Source: Methanohalophilus sp. (lineage in GTDB: Archaea; Halobacteriota; Methanosarcinia; Methanosarcinales; Methanosarcinaceae). From it: 64,000 nucleotides of DNA. The position numbers and the translations under genes were made by a program. A model generated the notes under the pieces. It was given only the letters and a program-made list of their open reading frames with translations, was not told where the DNA came from and made no database searches. Position 1 is the first letter of the stretch. Every line of letters starts with the position of its first letter. The stretch covers positions 1 to 64,000 of the forward strand of contig NZ_JASGLW010000006.1 in NCBI RefSeq assembly GCF_030156785.1, given 5' to 3'. This document shows, piece after piece, positions 8,820 to 17,636 of the stretch.

Positions 8820-11474
8820 TGAGTTCGTTCTCCTTTATCTTTTTCTGGAACTCATGAAGCTTATTAAATGATTCAATGGGAGTCATATTATTGAGATCAA
8901 GATCCCTGATTTCATTAAGTATCTCAGTGCCATAGTCATTGTCCTGTCCCGCATAGGGATCAAAAAGTAAAACCTGGGTATACTTTGCAGTAGAACTGCG
9001 TCTTCTCTCAGCAGTGTTTTCCTTGCTGATTATACTCTCATTTTCAATATCATTAAGGATTTCCTGAGAACGTTTTGTAACTTTGCGGGGCACCCCAGCA
9101 AGTCTTGCTACATGAATACCGTAGCTTTTATCTGTAGCCCCGGGAACAATCTTTCGCAGGAAAACAAGCTCATCGCCCTCTTCTTTCACGGCAATGTGGT
9201 AATTTTTCACCCTTTTGAGCTGATCTGCAATATCCGTAAGCTGGTGATAGTGGGTTGCAAAGAGTGATCTTACTCCCACACGCCCCTTATTATGAATATA
9301 CTCCACAACTGCTTTGGCAATGCTATAACCGTCATAGGTGCTTGTCCCTCTTCCGATTTCATCCAGCAGAATAAGACTGCGGGGAGTGGCATTGTTCAGG
9401 ATATTGGCAAGCTCCACCATTTCCACCATAAAAGTACTCTGCCCGCTTGCAAGATCGTCAAAGGCTCCAATCCTTGTGAAAACCCTGTCAACAATGCCGA
9501 TGCAAGCATGAGATGCAGGTACAAAAGAACCTGCCTGTGCCATGATTACTATCAAGGCCACCTGTCTCATATAGGTTGATTTTCCCGCCATATTGGGACC
9601 TGTTATGAGAAGGAACTGGCTGTCAGAGCAATCCATCTCAATATCATTTGGCACAAAGCTCCCTTCAACAGATTTCTCAACTACGGGATGCCTGCCCTCT
9701 CGAACAATTATCCTGCAATCGTTTGTAATATTTGGTCTCACATAGTTGTTATTGGCAGCTACCTCAGCAAGGCATCCCAGTACGTCCAGTCTTCCCAGGC
9801 AGGATGCGGTATCCTGTAATTCCCTGGAAAAAGAGGCAACATAAGAGGAGAGTTCCGTAAAAATACGGTGCTCAAGTGCAACTATTTTTTCATCAGCAGA
9901 TAGAATCTTACTCTCCCATTTCTTGAGTTGAGGAGTGAAAAACCTTTCAGCATTTGCCATAGTCTGCTTTCGAATATAGTCTTCCGGAATCTGTGGGATA
10001 TTGCTTTTTGTGATCTCGATATAGTAACCTATGACTTTGTTATAACCGACCTTCAGGGATTTAATTCCGGTCCTTTCTCTCTCCTGTTGCTGAAAAGATG
10101 CAATCCATGATTTTGCATTGCTGGATATTTCCCTTAATTCATCCAATTCGCTGTTGTAACCCGGCTTGATCATTCCCCCTTCCCGGACAGAAAGAGGCGG
10201 TTCTTCAACAATTGCACGGTCAATGCATCCAATAAGTTCCTCCCTTGCGGAAAAAGATTTCAGGATATCAATTGATTCCTGTAACAAGGAACTGTGATTC
10301 TCCTGGCTCATTGATTCAAGAATCGGACCTACAGACTGCAGGGAGTTTTTAAGGGCTACCAGATCCCGAGCATTACCGTTACCGTAAGCAACTCTTCCAA
10401 CCAGCCTTTCTATATCCCTGACATAGGAAAGATGTGAGCGTACATCAAAACGCATCATGGTATTCTTGTTGAACTCTTCCACAGCATCAAGACGCCTGTT
10501 GATATCGTCCACATTAAGCAGCGGCTTGGTGAGCCATTTAAGAAGAATCCTGCTACCCATGGGAGTGGAAGTTTCGTCCAGTACCTTGAGCAATGTCGCT
10601 TCCTTCCCGTCATCTCTCACATTTCTTACAACTTCAAGATTTCTCAGGGTGATTGAATCCAAAACCATGTATTCAGAATTTGAATAGGTCTTGAGAGTCT
10701 GGACATGTCCCAGCTCCCGCATCTGGGTCACTGTAGCGTATTCAAGAGCTGCCGCCGCCGATGAAATAGCCGCAGGAAGATTATCGCAACCCATGCCTTC
10801 CAATGTTCTGACGCCAAAGTGATCCATCAGTTTTTGTTTTGCTGCATGCGGATCAAAAGCCTCAGAAACAAACTCGTGCACAATGAGATCCATTTCCTCA
10901 AGTCTGCGGAGCAGCCTTGGTTCCTTCATGAGGTTTGTAGGAAGAATCAGTTCTGCCGGTTGCATGCGAGATATTTCCGCTGCAATCCCATCGTAAGGGA
11001 AGGCATCCTGTATGCACGTAGTCAGGAATTCCCCGGTTGATACATCTAAAAAAGAAATACCAAAGTTCTCCCCATACTGGGATAAGGACATAAGGTAATT
11101 ATTGGAAGCATCTGTAAGAATAGAGGAATCTATTGCAGTTCCCGGGGTTACAACCCGCACAACTCCCCGCTTTACAACACCCTTGGCTTTCTTTGGGTCC
11201 TCGAGTTGTTCACAAATTGCTACTTTATATCCTTTTTTCACAAGGCGGGGAAGATAATTATCAATTGCATGATAAGGGATACCTGCAAGAGGCATTTTTG
11301 AGCCGTCTTTCCCTTTTCCCCTGCTGGTAAGAGCTATCTCAAGTTCTCGGGAAATTATCTTTGCATCCTCACCGAAAGATTCGTAGAAATCGCCCATCCT
11401 GAAAAAATAAGGGCATCCGGATGTTCTTTTTTTGCACTGTAATACTGCTCCATAGCAGGTGTTAGTTTGCTCAT
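8812..11474 (-). CDS. mutS: DNA mismatch repair protein MutS, apparent 1-base frameshift near the 5' end
   Basis: MutS1 recognises mispairs. The body is intact: mismatch-binding GDFYESF, Walker A TGPNMAGKST, Walker B LILLDEIGRGTS and the C-terminal helix-turn-helix. The expected N-terminus, MSKLTPAMEQYYSAKKEHPDA, starts at an ATG at 11472-11474 but is in another frame from the body. The frames would join as ..DALIFFRMGDFYE if the run of six A (plus strand 11402-11407) had seven. The span is 2663 bases, one short of 888 codons. An ATG at 11395-11397 could start a shorter protein that still keeps FYE. The upstream extension of the body frame (MIYAYCFLTV..) is not family-like. Confidence 0.88.
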
Positions 11475-11680
11475 TCTTACTCCGCAGTGAATTGTCTGGT
11501 GGATTTATCTGTTTGTTGGTATTTTTGTGTTTGGATTGTAAAGTGCAAACAGTAAGAAAACAGTAAGCATAAATCAAAAAAGTAGAAAACCAGAATGCTG
11601 CTTCACAAACGGAGGAAGGAGGGGATGGAAAGACCTACTCTGAATACACCTGTCCCCATTTGCAGGTTAATTCCTCCTTT

Positions 11681-12463
11681 TCAGATGATGAGTCTTTTTT
11701 TCATAAGGTTTATTGAAAGCAGGAAAAAAAGTGCTGAAGCCACTACCAACCAGACAAGACTAAACAACAAAGAAACATCCAGGATGCCGGATGTCAGTGA
11801 GCGGATGACTATCACTATATGCGCCAGCGGCAAAGTTGCCAGAGCGAAATACTGGACCCCCTGTGGCAGCAATGAAAGAGGAAAAAAGGTTCCGCTGAAA
11901 AGGAACATGGGCATTATGAAAAGAATGGAAGGATAAGTCAGTGAGTTTATATTCGAGCTTACAGCTGTAAAACACATCGCAATGCAGGAAAACAGCATCC
12001 CTCCAAGAAATGCGAAGGGGATTATCAAAAGGGAATGTGGAAAAACCACAAGCCCGAATATCGCCATTACCGGAAGTACAATAATGGAGTTGATGACACT
12101 GCGGGTAGCACCCCAGAGTAATTCACCTGCTATCACTTCATCAATATTCAGAGGTGTTGCGATTATAGCATCAAAAGTTTTCTGGTAATACATCCTGACA
12201 TATGACCCAAACGTGCATTCGTAAAAAGCTGCGTACATCAAGGATACGGATATCAGTGCCGGAGCGATGAATTCCGCATAGGATACACCTTCTATATCCG
12301 AGATATAGTTCCCGAGCCCGAATCCCAGCGCAAAGAGATAAAGGATTGGTTCGACTAAGGGTGGCAGGAAATTTACCTTGAATGTACTCATGAACACATC
12401 GCGGTTGCGTAACCAGACCTTAAAGGATTTGCTTGTTATATCGGGGAGGCTAAAGTATCCCAT
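11681..12463 (-). CDS. ABC-2 type exporter permease
   Basis: A 260-residue protein of the ABC-2 family with about six membrane helices. It has the typical FSGTFFPLSLLP segment near residues 185-196 and the N-terminal cytoplasmic segment KVWLRNRDVFMSTFKVNFLPP. It is paired with the ATPase encoded 2 bases upstream on the same strand. Such pairs export drugs, lipids or polysaccharides (NodJ/DrrB-like). The substrate cannot be told from sequence. Confidence 0.88.
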   Translation of the reverse strand: MGYFSLPDITSKSFKVWLRNRDVFMSTFKVNFLPPLVEPILYLFALGFGLGNYISDIEGVSYAEFIAPALISVSLMYAAFYECTFGSYVRMYYQKTFDAIIATPLNIDEVIAGELLWGATRSVINSIIVLPVMAIFGLVVFPHSLLIIPFAFLGGMLFSCIAMCFTAVSSNINSLTYPSILFIMPMFLFSGTFFPLSLLPQGVQYFALATLPLAHIVIVIRSLTSGILDVSLLFSLVWLVVASALFFLLSINLMKKRLII

Positions 12464-12465
12464 AA

Positions 12466-13374
12466 TCAGTCCCTCAGTTTCCTGCCGGTAAGTTTCAGAA
12501 ACACATCTTCCAGCGTTGCCTTGCGAACAATGATTTTTTCGAGACTACACTGTTTCATCAGGTGATCAGTTATAATCTGGGGATTATTGCTATAGATCTG
12601 AATCATGTCCCCTATTACTTCATATCGGGCATTGTTTTTATCAAGGCAGATTCGTATTTCATCGGTATCCTTTGTTTCTATAATATCACTGCCAATATGC
12701 TCTTGGATTATTTCTTCAGGGGTTCCTTCTACAAGAATTTGGCCATTGTCCATTATCACAAGCCTGTCACATAACTGGGCTGCTTCCTCAAGATAATGAG
12801 TGGTCATCACAATAGTGGTCCCCTTTTTCTTGAGTTCTGTGAGCTTATCCCACACAATGTGCCTTGACTGGGGGTCCAGTCCCACAGTTGGCTCATCAAG
12901 CATCAGCAATCGGGGCTCATTTATGAGAGCACGTCCAAGGATGAGCCTTCTTTTCATCCCTCCCGACAGGGTATCTGCCAAAGTGTCCCTTTTCTCAGTC
13001 AGCTGGACAAAATCCAGTAGTTTTTCTATTCGCTTTTCTGCTTCCTTTCTGGGAATATCGAAGTAGCGTGAATAAACATAGAGGTTCTTGTAAACAGAAA
13101 AATCCGGATCCAGATTGTTTTCCTGCGGGACAACCCCCATGAAACTTTTGATCTCCCGGTGCTGTCTGGTGACATCCATTCCGAAAACAGTGAGTTTTCC
13201 ATTATCCAGTGGTGATACACATTGTATCATCTTCATAGTAGTGGTTTTTCCTGCTCCGTTAGGTCCGAGAAAACCGAAAAACTCTCCGCTGTATACGGTG
13301 AAACTTACATCATCAACAGCTACAAAACTGTTGAAATTCTTTTTTAGATGCTCTGCAACGATTACCGGTTTGAT
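12466..13374 (-). CDS. ABC-2 type exporter ATP-binding protein, start codon unclear
   Basis: ATPase partner of the downstream permease. An ATG-initiated frame begins only at 13236, after the Walker A motif, which cannot be the true start. Reading further upstream in the same frame gives a normal N-terminus: KPVIVAEHLKKNFNSF, then GFLGPNGAGKTTT (Walker A), and downstream LSGGMKRR and LLMLDEPTVGLDP. No ATG, GTG or TTG exists between the preceding in-frame TAG and Walker A. A GGTGGT ribosome-site-like motif precedes an ATC codon at 13372-13374, where ATG would be expected. I set the start there, giving 302 residues. A TATA box lies at 13431-13440. Confidence 0.82.
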   Translation of the reverse strand: MKPVIVAEHLKKNFNSFVAVDDVSFTVYSGEFFGFLGPNGAGKTTTMKMIQCVSPLDNGKLTVFGMDVTRQHREIKSFMGVVPQENNLDPDFSVYKNLYVYSRYFDIPRKEAEKRIEKLLDFVQLTEKRDTLADTLSGGMKRRLILGRALINEPRLLMLDEPTVGLDPQSRHIVWDKLTELKKKGTTIVMTTHYLEEAAQLCDRLVIMDNGQILVEGTPEEIIQEHIGSDIIETKDTDEIRICLDKNNARYEVIGDMIQIYSNNPQIITDHLMKQCSLEKIIVRKATLEDVFLKLTGRKLRD

Positions 13375-13430
13375 ATTATAACCACCACTGGATTTGATTA
13401 GTACAATAGAAACCGTTTCACAAAAATTTA

Positions 13431-13440
13431 ACTATATCGC
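13431..13440 (-). promoter_or_regulatory. TATA box of the ABC exporter operon
   Basis: On the minus strand this reads gcgatatagt, about 57 bases upstream of the inferred start at 13374. The spacing supports translation starting near 13374 and not at the internal ATG at 13236. Confidence 0.4.
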
Positions 13441-13867
13441 AAACTGGCTCTCTTGTTTAACATAAATTTGATGGTTTTGTTGTTTTTGGAGTGGAAATAA
13501 AGGGGTTTTCGATATCTGTCGCGAGGATTGTTTCATTGAACAGGAACAAATGGAAGACAACCTAACAGCACAAATGTACTTGTGGAAAGGATGAAGTCAG
13601 AATCGTAACCATCACAAATACGAATACAGGCGAAAAATCATAAACGAAAAGACTTCTGGTTTGTCTGATACGTTTGTCCCTCCAATGCACAAGTTTACTT
13701 GCTTAAAGGCGATGGATTCCCGCATGTGGAAGTTCAAGTGAAACTTGTAGTAGAAAAGCATCGAGTAAATTTGATAAAAAATGGATAAAACAAGCAAAGT
13801 TCCCTTGGCCAATGTCAAACGGCCTTACATTCCCAAAGCGAATTTTGGAAATTGAATATCGGGTTTT
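13441..13867. other. Intergenic region without a supported gene
   Basis: About 430 bases between the ABC exporter promoter and the tRNA gene. Short open stretches exist on both strands, including one of 68 codons on the minus strand at 13612-13818. None has a ribosome site plus a recognisable protein. On the plus strand fragments in different frames (for example GDGFPHVEVQVKLVVEKHRV around 13710-13770) hint at a decayed coding region, but I cannot name it. Confidence 0.35.
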
Positions 13868-13945
13868 TGGTGGGGCCGCTGAGATTTGAACTCAAGTCGC
13901 AAGACCCCCAGCCTTGCAGGATGGACCAGGCTACCCTACGGCCCC
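13868..13945 (-). tRNA. tRNA-Pro (anticodon GGG), CCA end encoded
   Basis: On the minus strand a complete cloverleaf can be folded. The acceptor stem is GGGGCCG/CGGCCCC. The D arm has AGCCTGGTCC. The anticodon stem CAAGG/TCTTG encloses the 7-base loop CTGGGGG, giving anticodon GGG. The T arm is TTGAG-TTCAAAT-CTCAG. A discriminator A and an encoded CCA follow. There is no intron. Confidence 0.95.
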
Positions 13946-13996
13946 ACGAGGTCTGAGCACCTAATACGAACTATATCTATATCACTTTTTCTGCTG

Positions 13997-14725
13997 TTAA
14001 ACAGATGAAAGTTTCCATAATTCGTAGGCTTCGGTAATCTCGGCTCCGCTGAGAAAAACGCAATCATGCCTCTCTGCATATGCTTTTGCATCAGCTTTTG
14101 CCAGAGCCTTGCCTGTTCTGTCATCCAGCATCTCGCAGACAACCATGGCCGGAGTAATGCCTGCCATCTCCGCCATGGCGATGGATAGCTCAGTCTGTCC
14201 ACTGCGGTTTTCCATGAGTCCGCGTGCTGCCCGAAGCAGGGCCACATGACCAGGTGCCCGGAATTCAGCTCCGAAATCCACGGCTGCAACATCACTATTG
14301 CGAGCTATTTCACTGATTTTTGCAAGCCTATTGATGGTCAGGGCACGCTCTTGGTCAGGAATGCCTGTTCTTGTCTCACGGTGGTTTACCCAGAGAGAAA
14401 ACGATGAACGATTATCGTATTTTAAATCCCCGTCCCTCTCAGCAATACTTTTTATGGCAGGCCAATCCGATTCAACATCATGCAGGATATCCGCCATGAA
14501 AGGGAGACCAAGCTTCTCACAAACGTCATCTGCAAGGGCAACACATATAAGTCCTCCACCATCAACACGCATCCACCTGATGTCATCAGGTGTAACCGCA
14601 AAAGCAGGAATTGTAAAATCTGTTTCCCCTTCCCTGCCATCCGAATCAAAAATAAAGATCATCTTACCTTCGCGGATAGCTTCAATTGCTTTTTGAATCC
14701 GTGAGTTAAAAACAGAATCTTTCAT
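13997..14725 (-). CDS. ribB: 3,4-dihydroxy-2-butanone 4-phosphate synthase
   Basis: A 242-residue enzyme converting ribulose 5-phosphate to the four-carbon riboflavin precursor. The acidic metal-binding motif FDSDGREGETDF lies at about residues 25-36, corresponding to the DDEDRENEGD-type site. The conserved TGIPDQERALTI segment and a C-terminal VVCEMLDD with CVFLSGAEI follow. It is a stand-alone RibB without the fused GTP cyclohydrolase domain. It lies 14 bases after ribK, so the two form an operon that should be under RibK/RbkR control. Confidence 0.92.
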   Translation of the reverse strand: MKDSVFNSRIQKAIEAIREGKMIFIFDSDGREGETDFTIPAFAVTPDDIRWMRVDGGGLICVALADDVCEKLGLPFMADILHDVESDWPAIKSIAERDGDLKYDNRSSFSLWVNHRETRTGIPDQERALTINRLAKISEIARNSDVAAVDFGAEFRAPGHVALLRAARGLMENRSGQTELSIAMAEMAGITPAMVVCEMLDDRTGKALAKADAKAYAERHDCVFLSGAEITEAYELWKLSSV

Positions 14726-14739
14726 AAATACACCTCCTC

Positions 14740-15405
14740 TTAATTACCATCAACAACAATACGAACTTCATCTCCATCTTTGAGTTTCAATTCCTTTCGC
14801 AATTCCACAGGGGAAACAATCTCAAGCAAGTCCTTTGGATAATGTGTCCTGTCAGGCACCACAACCGCAGCCTCAATCCCATTAATATAAACACGATAAC
14901 AACTAACACCCCCAAATGTCCGCTTCCCATCAGTAAAACCAGCCAGCGGTATCACTGCACCCTTCTCCACCTCTTCACGCAGCTTCATGCTGAAATCCGT
15001 CAAATGAATATTGAGGGTTCCTGGATAAGGGAAAAAACCCAGCTTTTCATGAAACTGTCTCTGGTAACCTTCCTGCCCGATGTAATATTGTCCTTCACCC
15101 AGACCCGTTACCACATGACCGTGGAGTTCAACACGCTCAAGTTTCCCATGATCACCAAAAATATGGCGGTAATCGGCATATTCTTTCTCAAGAATGGCTT
15201 TTCCACTAAGAGAAATCTGGACAATTTGTCCGCCTGCAACAATTCTCCTCTCAACAAAACCTTCTTCCTCCAGCATCTTGAGTATCCGTGCAGCGGTCTT
15301 CGAGCTTGTGTAAAGGTATTCTGCAAATTCTGTCGAAGAAAGTTTGATGGGACGATCAAGTGCACCCAGCAATCCCAGAATCTTGAGTGAAGAAATAGTA
15401 TGCAT
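14740..15405 (-). CDS. ribK: CTP-dependent riboflavin kinase with N-terminal winged helix (RbkR type)
   Basis: An archaeal fusion of a winged-helix DNA-binding domain (residues about 1-90, with LSSTEFAEYLYTSSKTAARI as recognition region) and a CTP-dependent riboflavin kinase domain (DUF120) from about residue 95. The kinase part shows GQYYIGQEGYQRQF, YPGTLNIHL and VVVPDRTHYPKDLLEI. It makes FMN and is known in archaea as a regulator of riboflavin genes. I place the start at the ATG at 15403-15405 with AGAGGT upstream. A longer frame starting at 15441 would begin inside the promoter palindrome. Confidence 0.9.
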   Translation of the reverse strand: MHTISSLKILGLLGALDRPIKLSSTEFAEYLYTSSKTAARILKMLEEEGFVERRIVAGGQIVQISLSGKAILEKEYADYRHIFGDHGKLERVELHGHVVTGLGEGQYYIGQEGYQRQFHEKLGFFPYPGTLNIHLTDFSMKLREEVEKGAVIPLAGFTDGKRTFGGVSCYRVYINGIEAAVVVPDRTHYPKDLLEIVSPVELRKELKLKDGDEVRIVVDGN

Positions 15406-15434
15406 AAATTTGTAACCTCTCAATTGTGAGATGT

Positions 15435-15450
15435 GTCTCATATATGAGAC
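15435..15450. promoter_or_regulatory. 16-base palindrome in the ribK-ribB promoter, candidate RbkR operator
   Basis: GTCTCATATATGAGAC is a perfect 16-base palindrome about 30-45 bases upstream of the ribK start. Its centre CATATATG can also act as the TATA box, so protein bound here would block transcription. A weaker CTCA-N4-TGAG element lies next to it at about 15419-15430. RbkR proteins are known to autoregulate; the match to this site is inferred. Confidence 0.6.
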
Positions 15451-15536
15451 TTCTTAATAGATAAATGTTTGGGGCTCACACTTCACGCAATATTATTATT
15501 CTGCCGATTATATAGTTGGAACAATCGGGGGATCAT

Positions 15537-16406
15537 GTGAAGAGCAAATACAAGTATGAAAACGCTCCTGAGAAAGGAAGCTGGAAAGAATCTATCTACA
15601 ATATTATTTTTGAAGCTGATACACCTGCAGGAAAATATTTTGATCTGCTACTCATACTTGTAATAGTAGCCAGTGTGCTGGTGGTAATGCTTGATAGTGT
15701 GCAATCTATAAGCACAACTTACCATGATAGATTCTATTTAATGGAGTGGGGATTCACCATCCTCTTTACAATGGAATACCTACTAAGAATAGCATGCGTT
15801 AGGGACAAAAAGAAATATGCTCTCAGTTTTTTCGGGATTATCGATCTTATAGCAGTGCTCCCAACATACCTGTCGATACTCCTTCCAGGAGGACAATACC
15901 TGCTGGTAATACGCAGCCTCAGGCTTTTGAGAATTTTCAGAATACTCAAGCTTGTACAGTATCTCACAGAAGCCGAACTGCTCATAGAAGCCTTACGTGA
16001 AAGTCAGCGCAAGATCGTGGTTTTTCTTTTTGCAGTTCTTAACCTTGTGATTATTCTTGGCTCATTTATGTATGTAGTTGAGAATGAAAATCCTGATTTC
16101 ACAAGTATTCCGGAAAGCATTTATTGGGCAATAACAACCATAACCACAGTTGGTTATGGTGACATTGTACCTACAACTCCACTTGGTCATCTGATAGCAT
16201 CGATTATTATGATCACAGGTTTTTCCATAATTGCAGTACCCACCGGTATTGTTACACATACCATAATAAAGGTTTCAAATCGAGAGACAGGAGCCCAGAT
16301 TTTTGAGCAGGAGGATAGCATTACTTCCAAAACCTGTTCCGACTGTGGTCTGGATACACATGATAACGATGCATCTTACTGCAAGCGTTGTGGCGCTAAA
16401 CTTTGA
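15537..16406 (+). CDS. Kv-like voltage-gated potassium channel with C-terminal zinc ribbon
   Basis: A six-helix ion channel of about 289 residues. S1-S3 span about residues 30-110. S4 is a row of spaced arginines ([13 protein letters not shown]), which makes it voltage-sensing. The selectivity filter TTVGYGD follows the pore helix. The last 25 residues form a zinc ribbon (CSDCG..YCKRCG). The open frame extends upstream to a TTG at 15516, but that lies directly on a TATA box (15507-15515). I choose the GTG at 15537, preceded by GGGGGAT. Transcription may begin almost at this codon. Divergent from ribK. Confidence 0.87.
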   Translation: MKSKYKYENAPEKGSWKESIYNIIFEADTPAGKYFDLLLILVIVASVLVVMLDSVQSISTTYHDRFYLMEWGFTILFTMEYLLRIACVRDKKKYALSFFGIIDLIAVLPTYLSILLPGGQYLLVIRSLRLLRIFRILKLVQYLTEAELLIEALRESQRKIVVFLFAVLNLVIILGSFMYVVENENPDFTSIPESIYWAITTITTVGYGDIVPTTPLGHLIASIIMITGFSIIAVPTGIVTHTIIKVSNRETGAQIFEQEDSITSKTCSDCGLDTHDNDASYCKRCGAKL

Positions 16407-16495
16407 TTCACAGGATCACAAAACAATGTCGAAGAGTATTTGTATTGCAAAGGGTATCTAATCTGTACTTAAAACAACGTTTTAAAGGTGTTTTC

Positions 16496-17389
16496 ATGGA
16501 AATTAACGGAGTCGAAATCGAAGATACATTTGCAGAAGCGTTTCCAATTAAAATCGGAAGAGCCCTTATCACAGCAGTAAACGAGCGCTGGGCAAGAATC
16601 GCAGCCCAGGAAGCTACTGGTTTTGGTACTTCAGTTATCATGTGCCCTGCAGAAGCGGGCATTGAAAAGGTAGTCAGTGCAGACGAAACCCCTGATGGAA
16701 GGCCTGGTGTGTATGTCCAGTTTTGCACATTCGGTTACAAGTCCCTTGAAGAACAGCTTCTTGAAAGAATAGGCCAGTGTGTACTGACTGCGCCAACAAC
16801 TGCTGTTTTCAACGGTCTTCCAGATGCCGATAAGCAGTTTGATACCGGTTTTAAACTCAAGTTCTTTGCAGATGGCACTGAATCCGAAACAGAAGTTGGT
16901 GGAAGAAAAGCCTACAAGATACCGATGATGGAAGGCGATTTCATTGTAGAGCACTCCATTGGTGCAGTAGACGGTGTTGCAGGCGGTAACTTCTTTATCT
17001 TCGGAGACTGCCAGATGAGTGCCCTGAACGCTGCGGAAGCTGCTGTGGAAGCAATCGAAAAAGTTGAAGGAACCATAACACCGTTCCCCGGTGGTATTGT
17101 TGCCAGCGGTTCCAAACCCGGTGCCAATAAATACAAGTTCCTAAAAGCAACTGCCAATGAGAAATTCTGCCCTTCAATCCGGGATCAGATCGAAGGAACC
17201 GAGATTCCTGAAGATGTCGGTGCAGTGTATGAGATCGTTATCAATGGTATAAGCGAGGAAGCAGTGGCAAATGCAATGTCCGCAGGTATCAAGAGTGCCG
17301 TTAAGGTTCCGGGTGTCAAGAAAATCACAGCAGGAAACTATGGCGGAAACCTCGGTCCATACAAATTCAACCTTCACGACCTTGTATGA
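16496..17389 (+). CDS. ftr: Formylmethanofuran:tetrahydromethanopterin formyltransferase
   Basis: A 297-residue cytoplasmic enzyme that moves the formyl group from formylmethanofuran to tetrahydromethanopterin, the second step of CO2 reduction or, reversed, of methyl-group oxidation. The whole sequence from [16 protein letters not shown] to [12 protein letters not shown] is characteristic of Ftr and the length is typical. The start is the ATG at 16496 with AAAGGTG 6 bases upstream; a longer frame from 16403 has no ribosome site. This is a core methanogenesis gene on the plus strand, convergent with the TraB-family gene. Confidence 0.95.
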   Translation: MEINGVEIEDTFAEAFPIKIGRALITAVNERWARIAAQEATGFGTSVIMCPAEAGIEKVVSADETPDGRPGVYVQFCTFGYKSLEEQLLERIGQCVLTAPTTAVFNGLPDADKQFDTGFKLKFFADGTESETEVGGRKAYKIPMMEGDFIVEHSIGAVDGVAGGNFFIFGDCQMSALNAAEAAVEAIEKVEGTITPFPGGIVASGSKPGANKYKFLKATANEKFCPSIRDQIEGTEIPEDVGAVYEIVINGISEEAVANAMSAGIKSAVKVPGVKKITAGNYGGNLGPYKFNLHDLV

Positions 17390-17456
17390 GGTCGTTTCTT
17401 CTTTTTTACTTTTTACTTGTACATCCTGTGCTTTCTTGCATTAAAGTTCGTCTTTC

Positions 17457-17561
17457 TCTAATTTTTAAAATTAGAATGCACCTAAAAAATAGCATTTTGC
17501 AAATCTATGTTAATTTTATCATATATCATACTAATTTTTTATGGGAAATCCAGAGATTTCC
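17457..17561. terminator. Two hairpins between convergent ftr and TraB-family genes
   Basis: TCTAATTTT-T-AAAATTAGA at 17457-17475 and GGAAATC-CAGA-GATTTCC at 17544-17561 are perfect inverted repeats within the 247-base convergent gap. Their place suggests transcript 3' ends. Archaeal termination depends mainly on T-runs, so this is tentative. Confidence 0.35.
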
Positions 17562-17636
17562 TGACTGCTACTTCTTGAAGAAAACTAAAACTGAAACACC
17601 CTAACAGATATCAAAAAAGTTAAAGGATTGAAATTC

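Noticed and set aside
11475-11577. Upstream extension of the mutS body frame beginning MIYAYCFLTV
   Set aside because: It has no similarity to MutS and no ribosome site. The family N-terminus is present in the neighbouring frame, so the extension is an artefact of the frameshift.
11595-11936. Plus-strand open frame over the 3' end of the ABC permease gene
   Set aside because: It overlaps the permease over most of its length and its translation is typical of a complementary-strand shadow.
13612-13818. 68-codon open frame on the minus strand before the tRNA gene
   Set aside because: No ribosome site, no recognisable domain, AT-rich and with no support from neighbours.
15516-15536. TTG at 15516 as the start of the potassium channel
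   Set aside because: It lies immediately behind a TATA box and would not be transcribed from it; the GTG at 15537 has a ribosome-site-like sequence.
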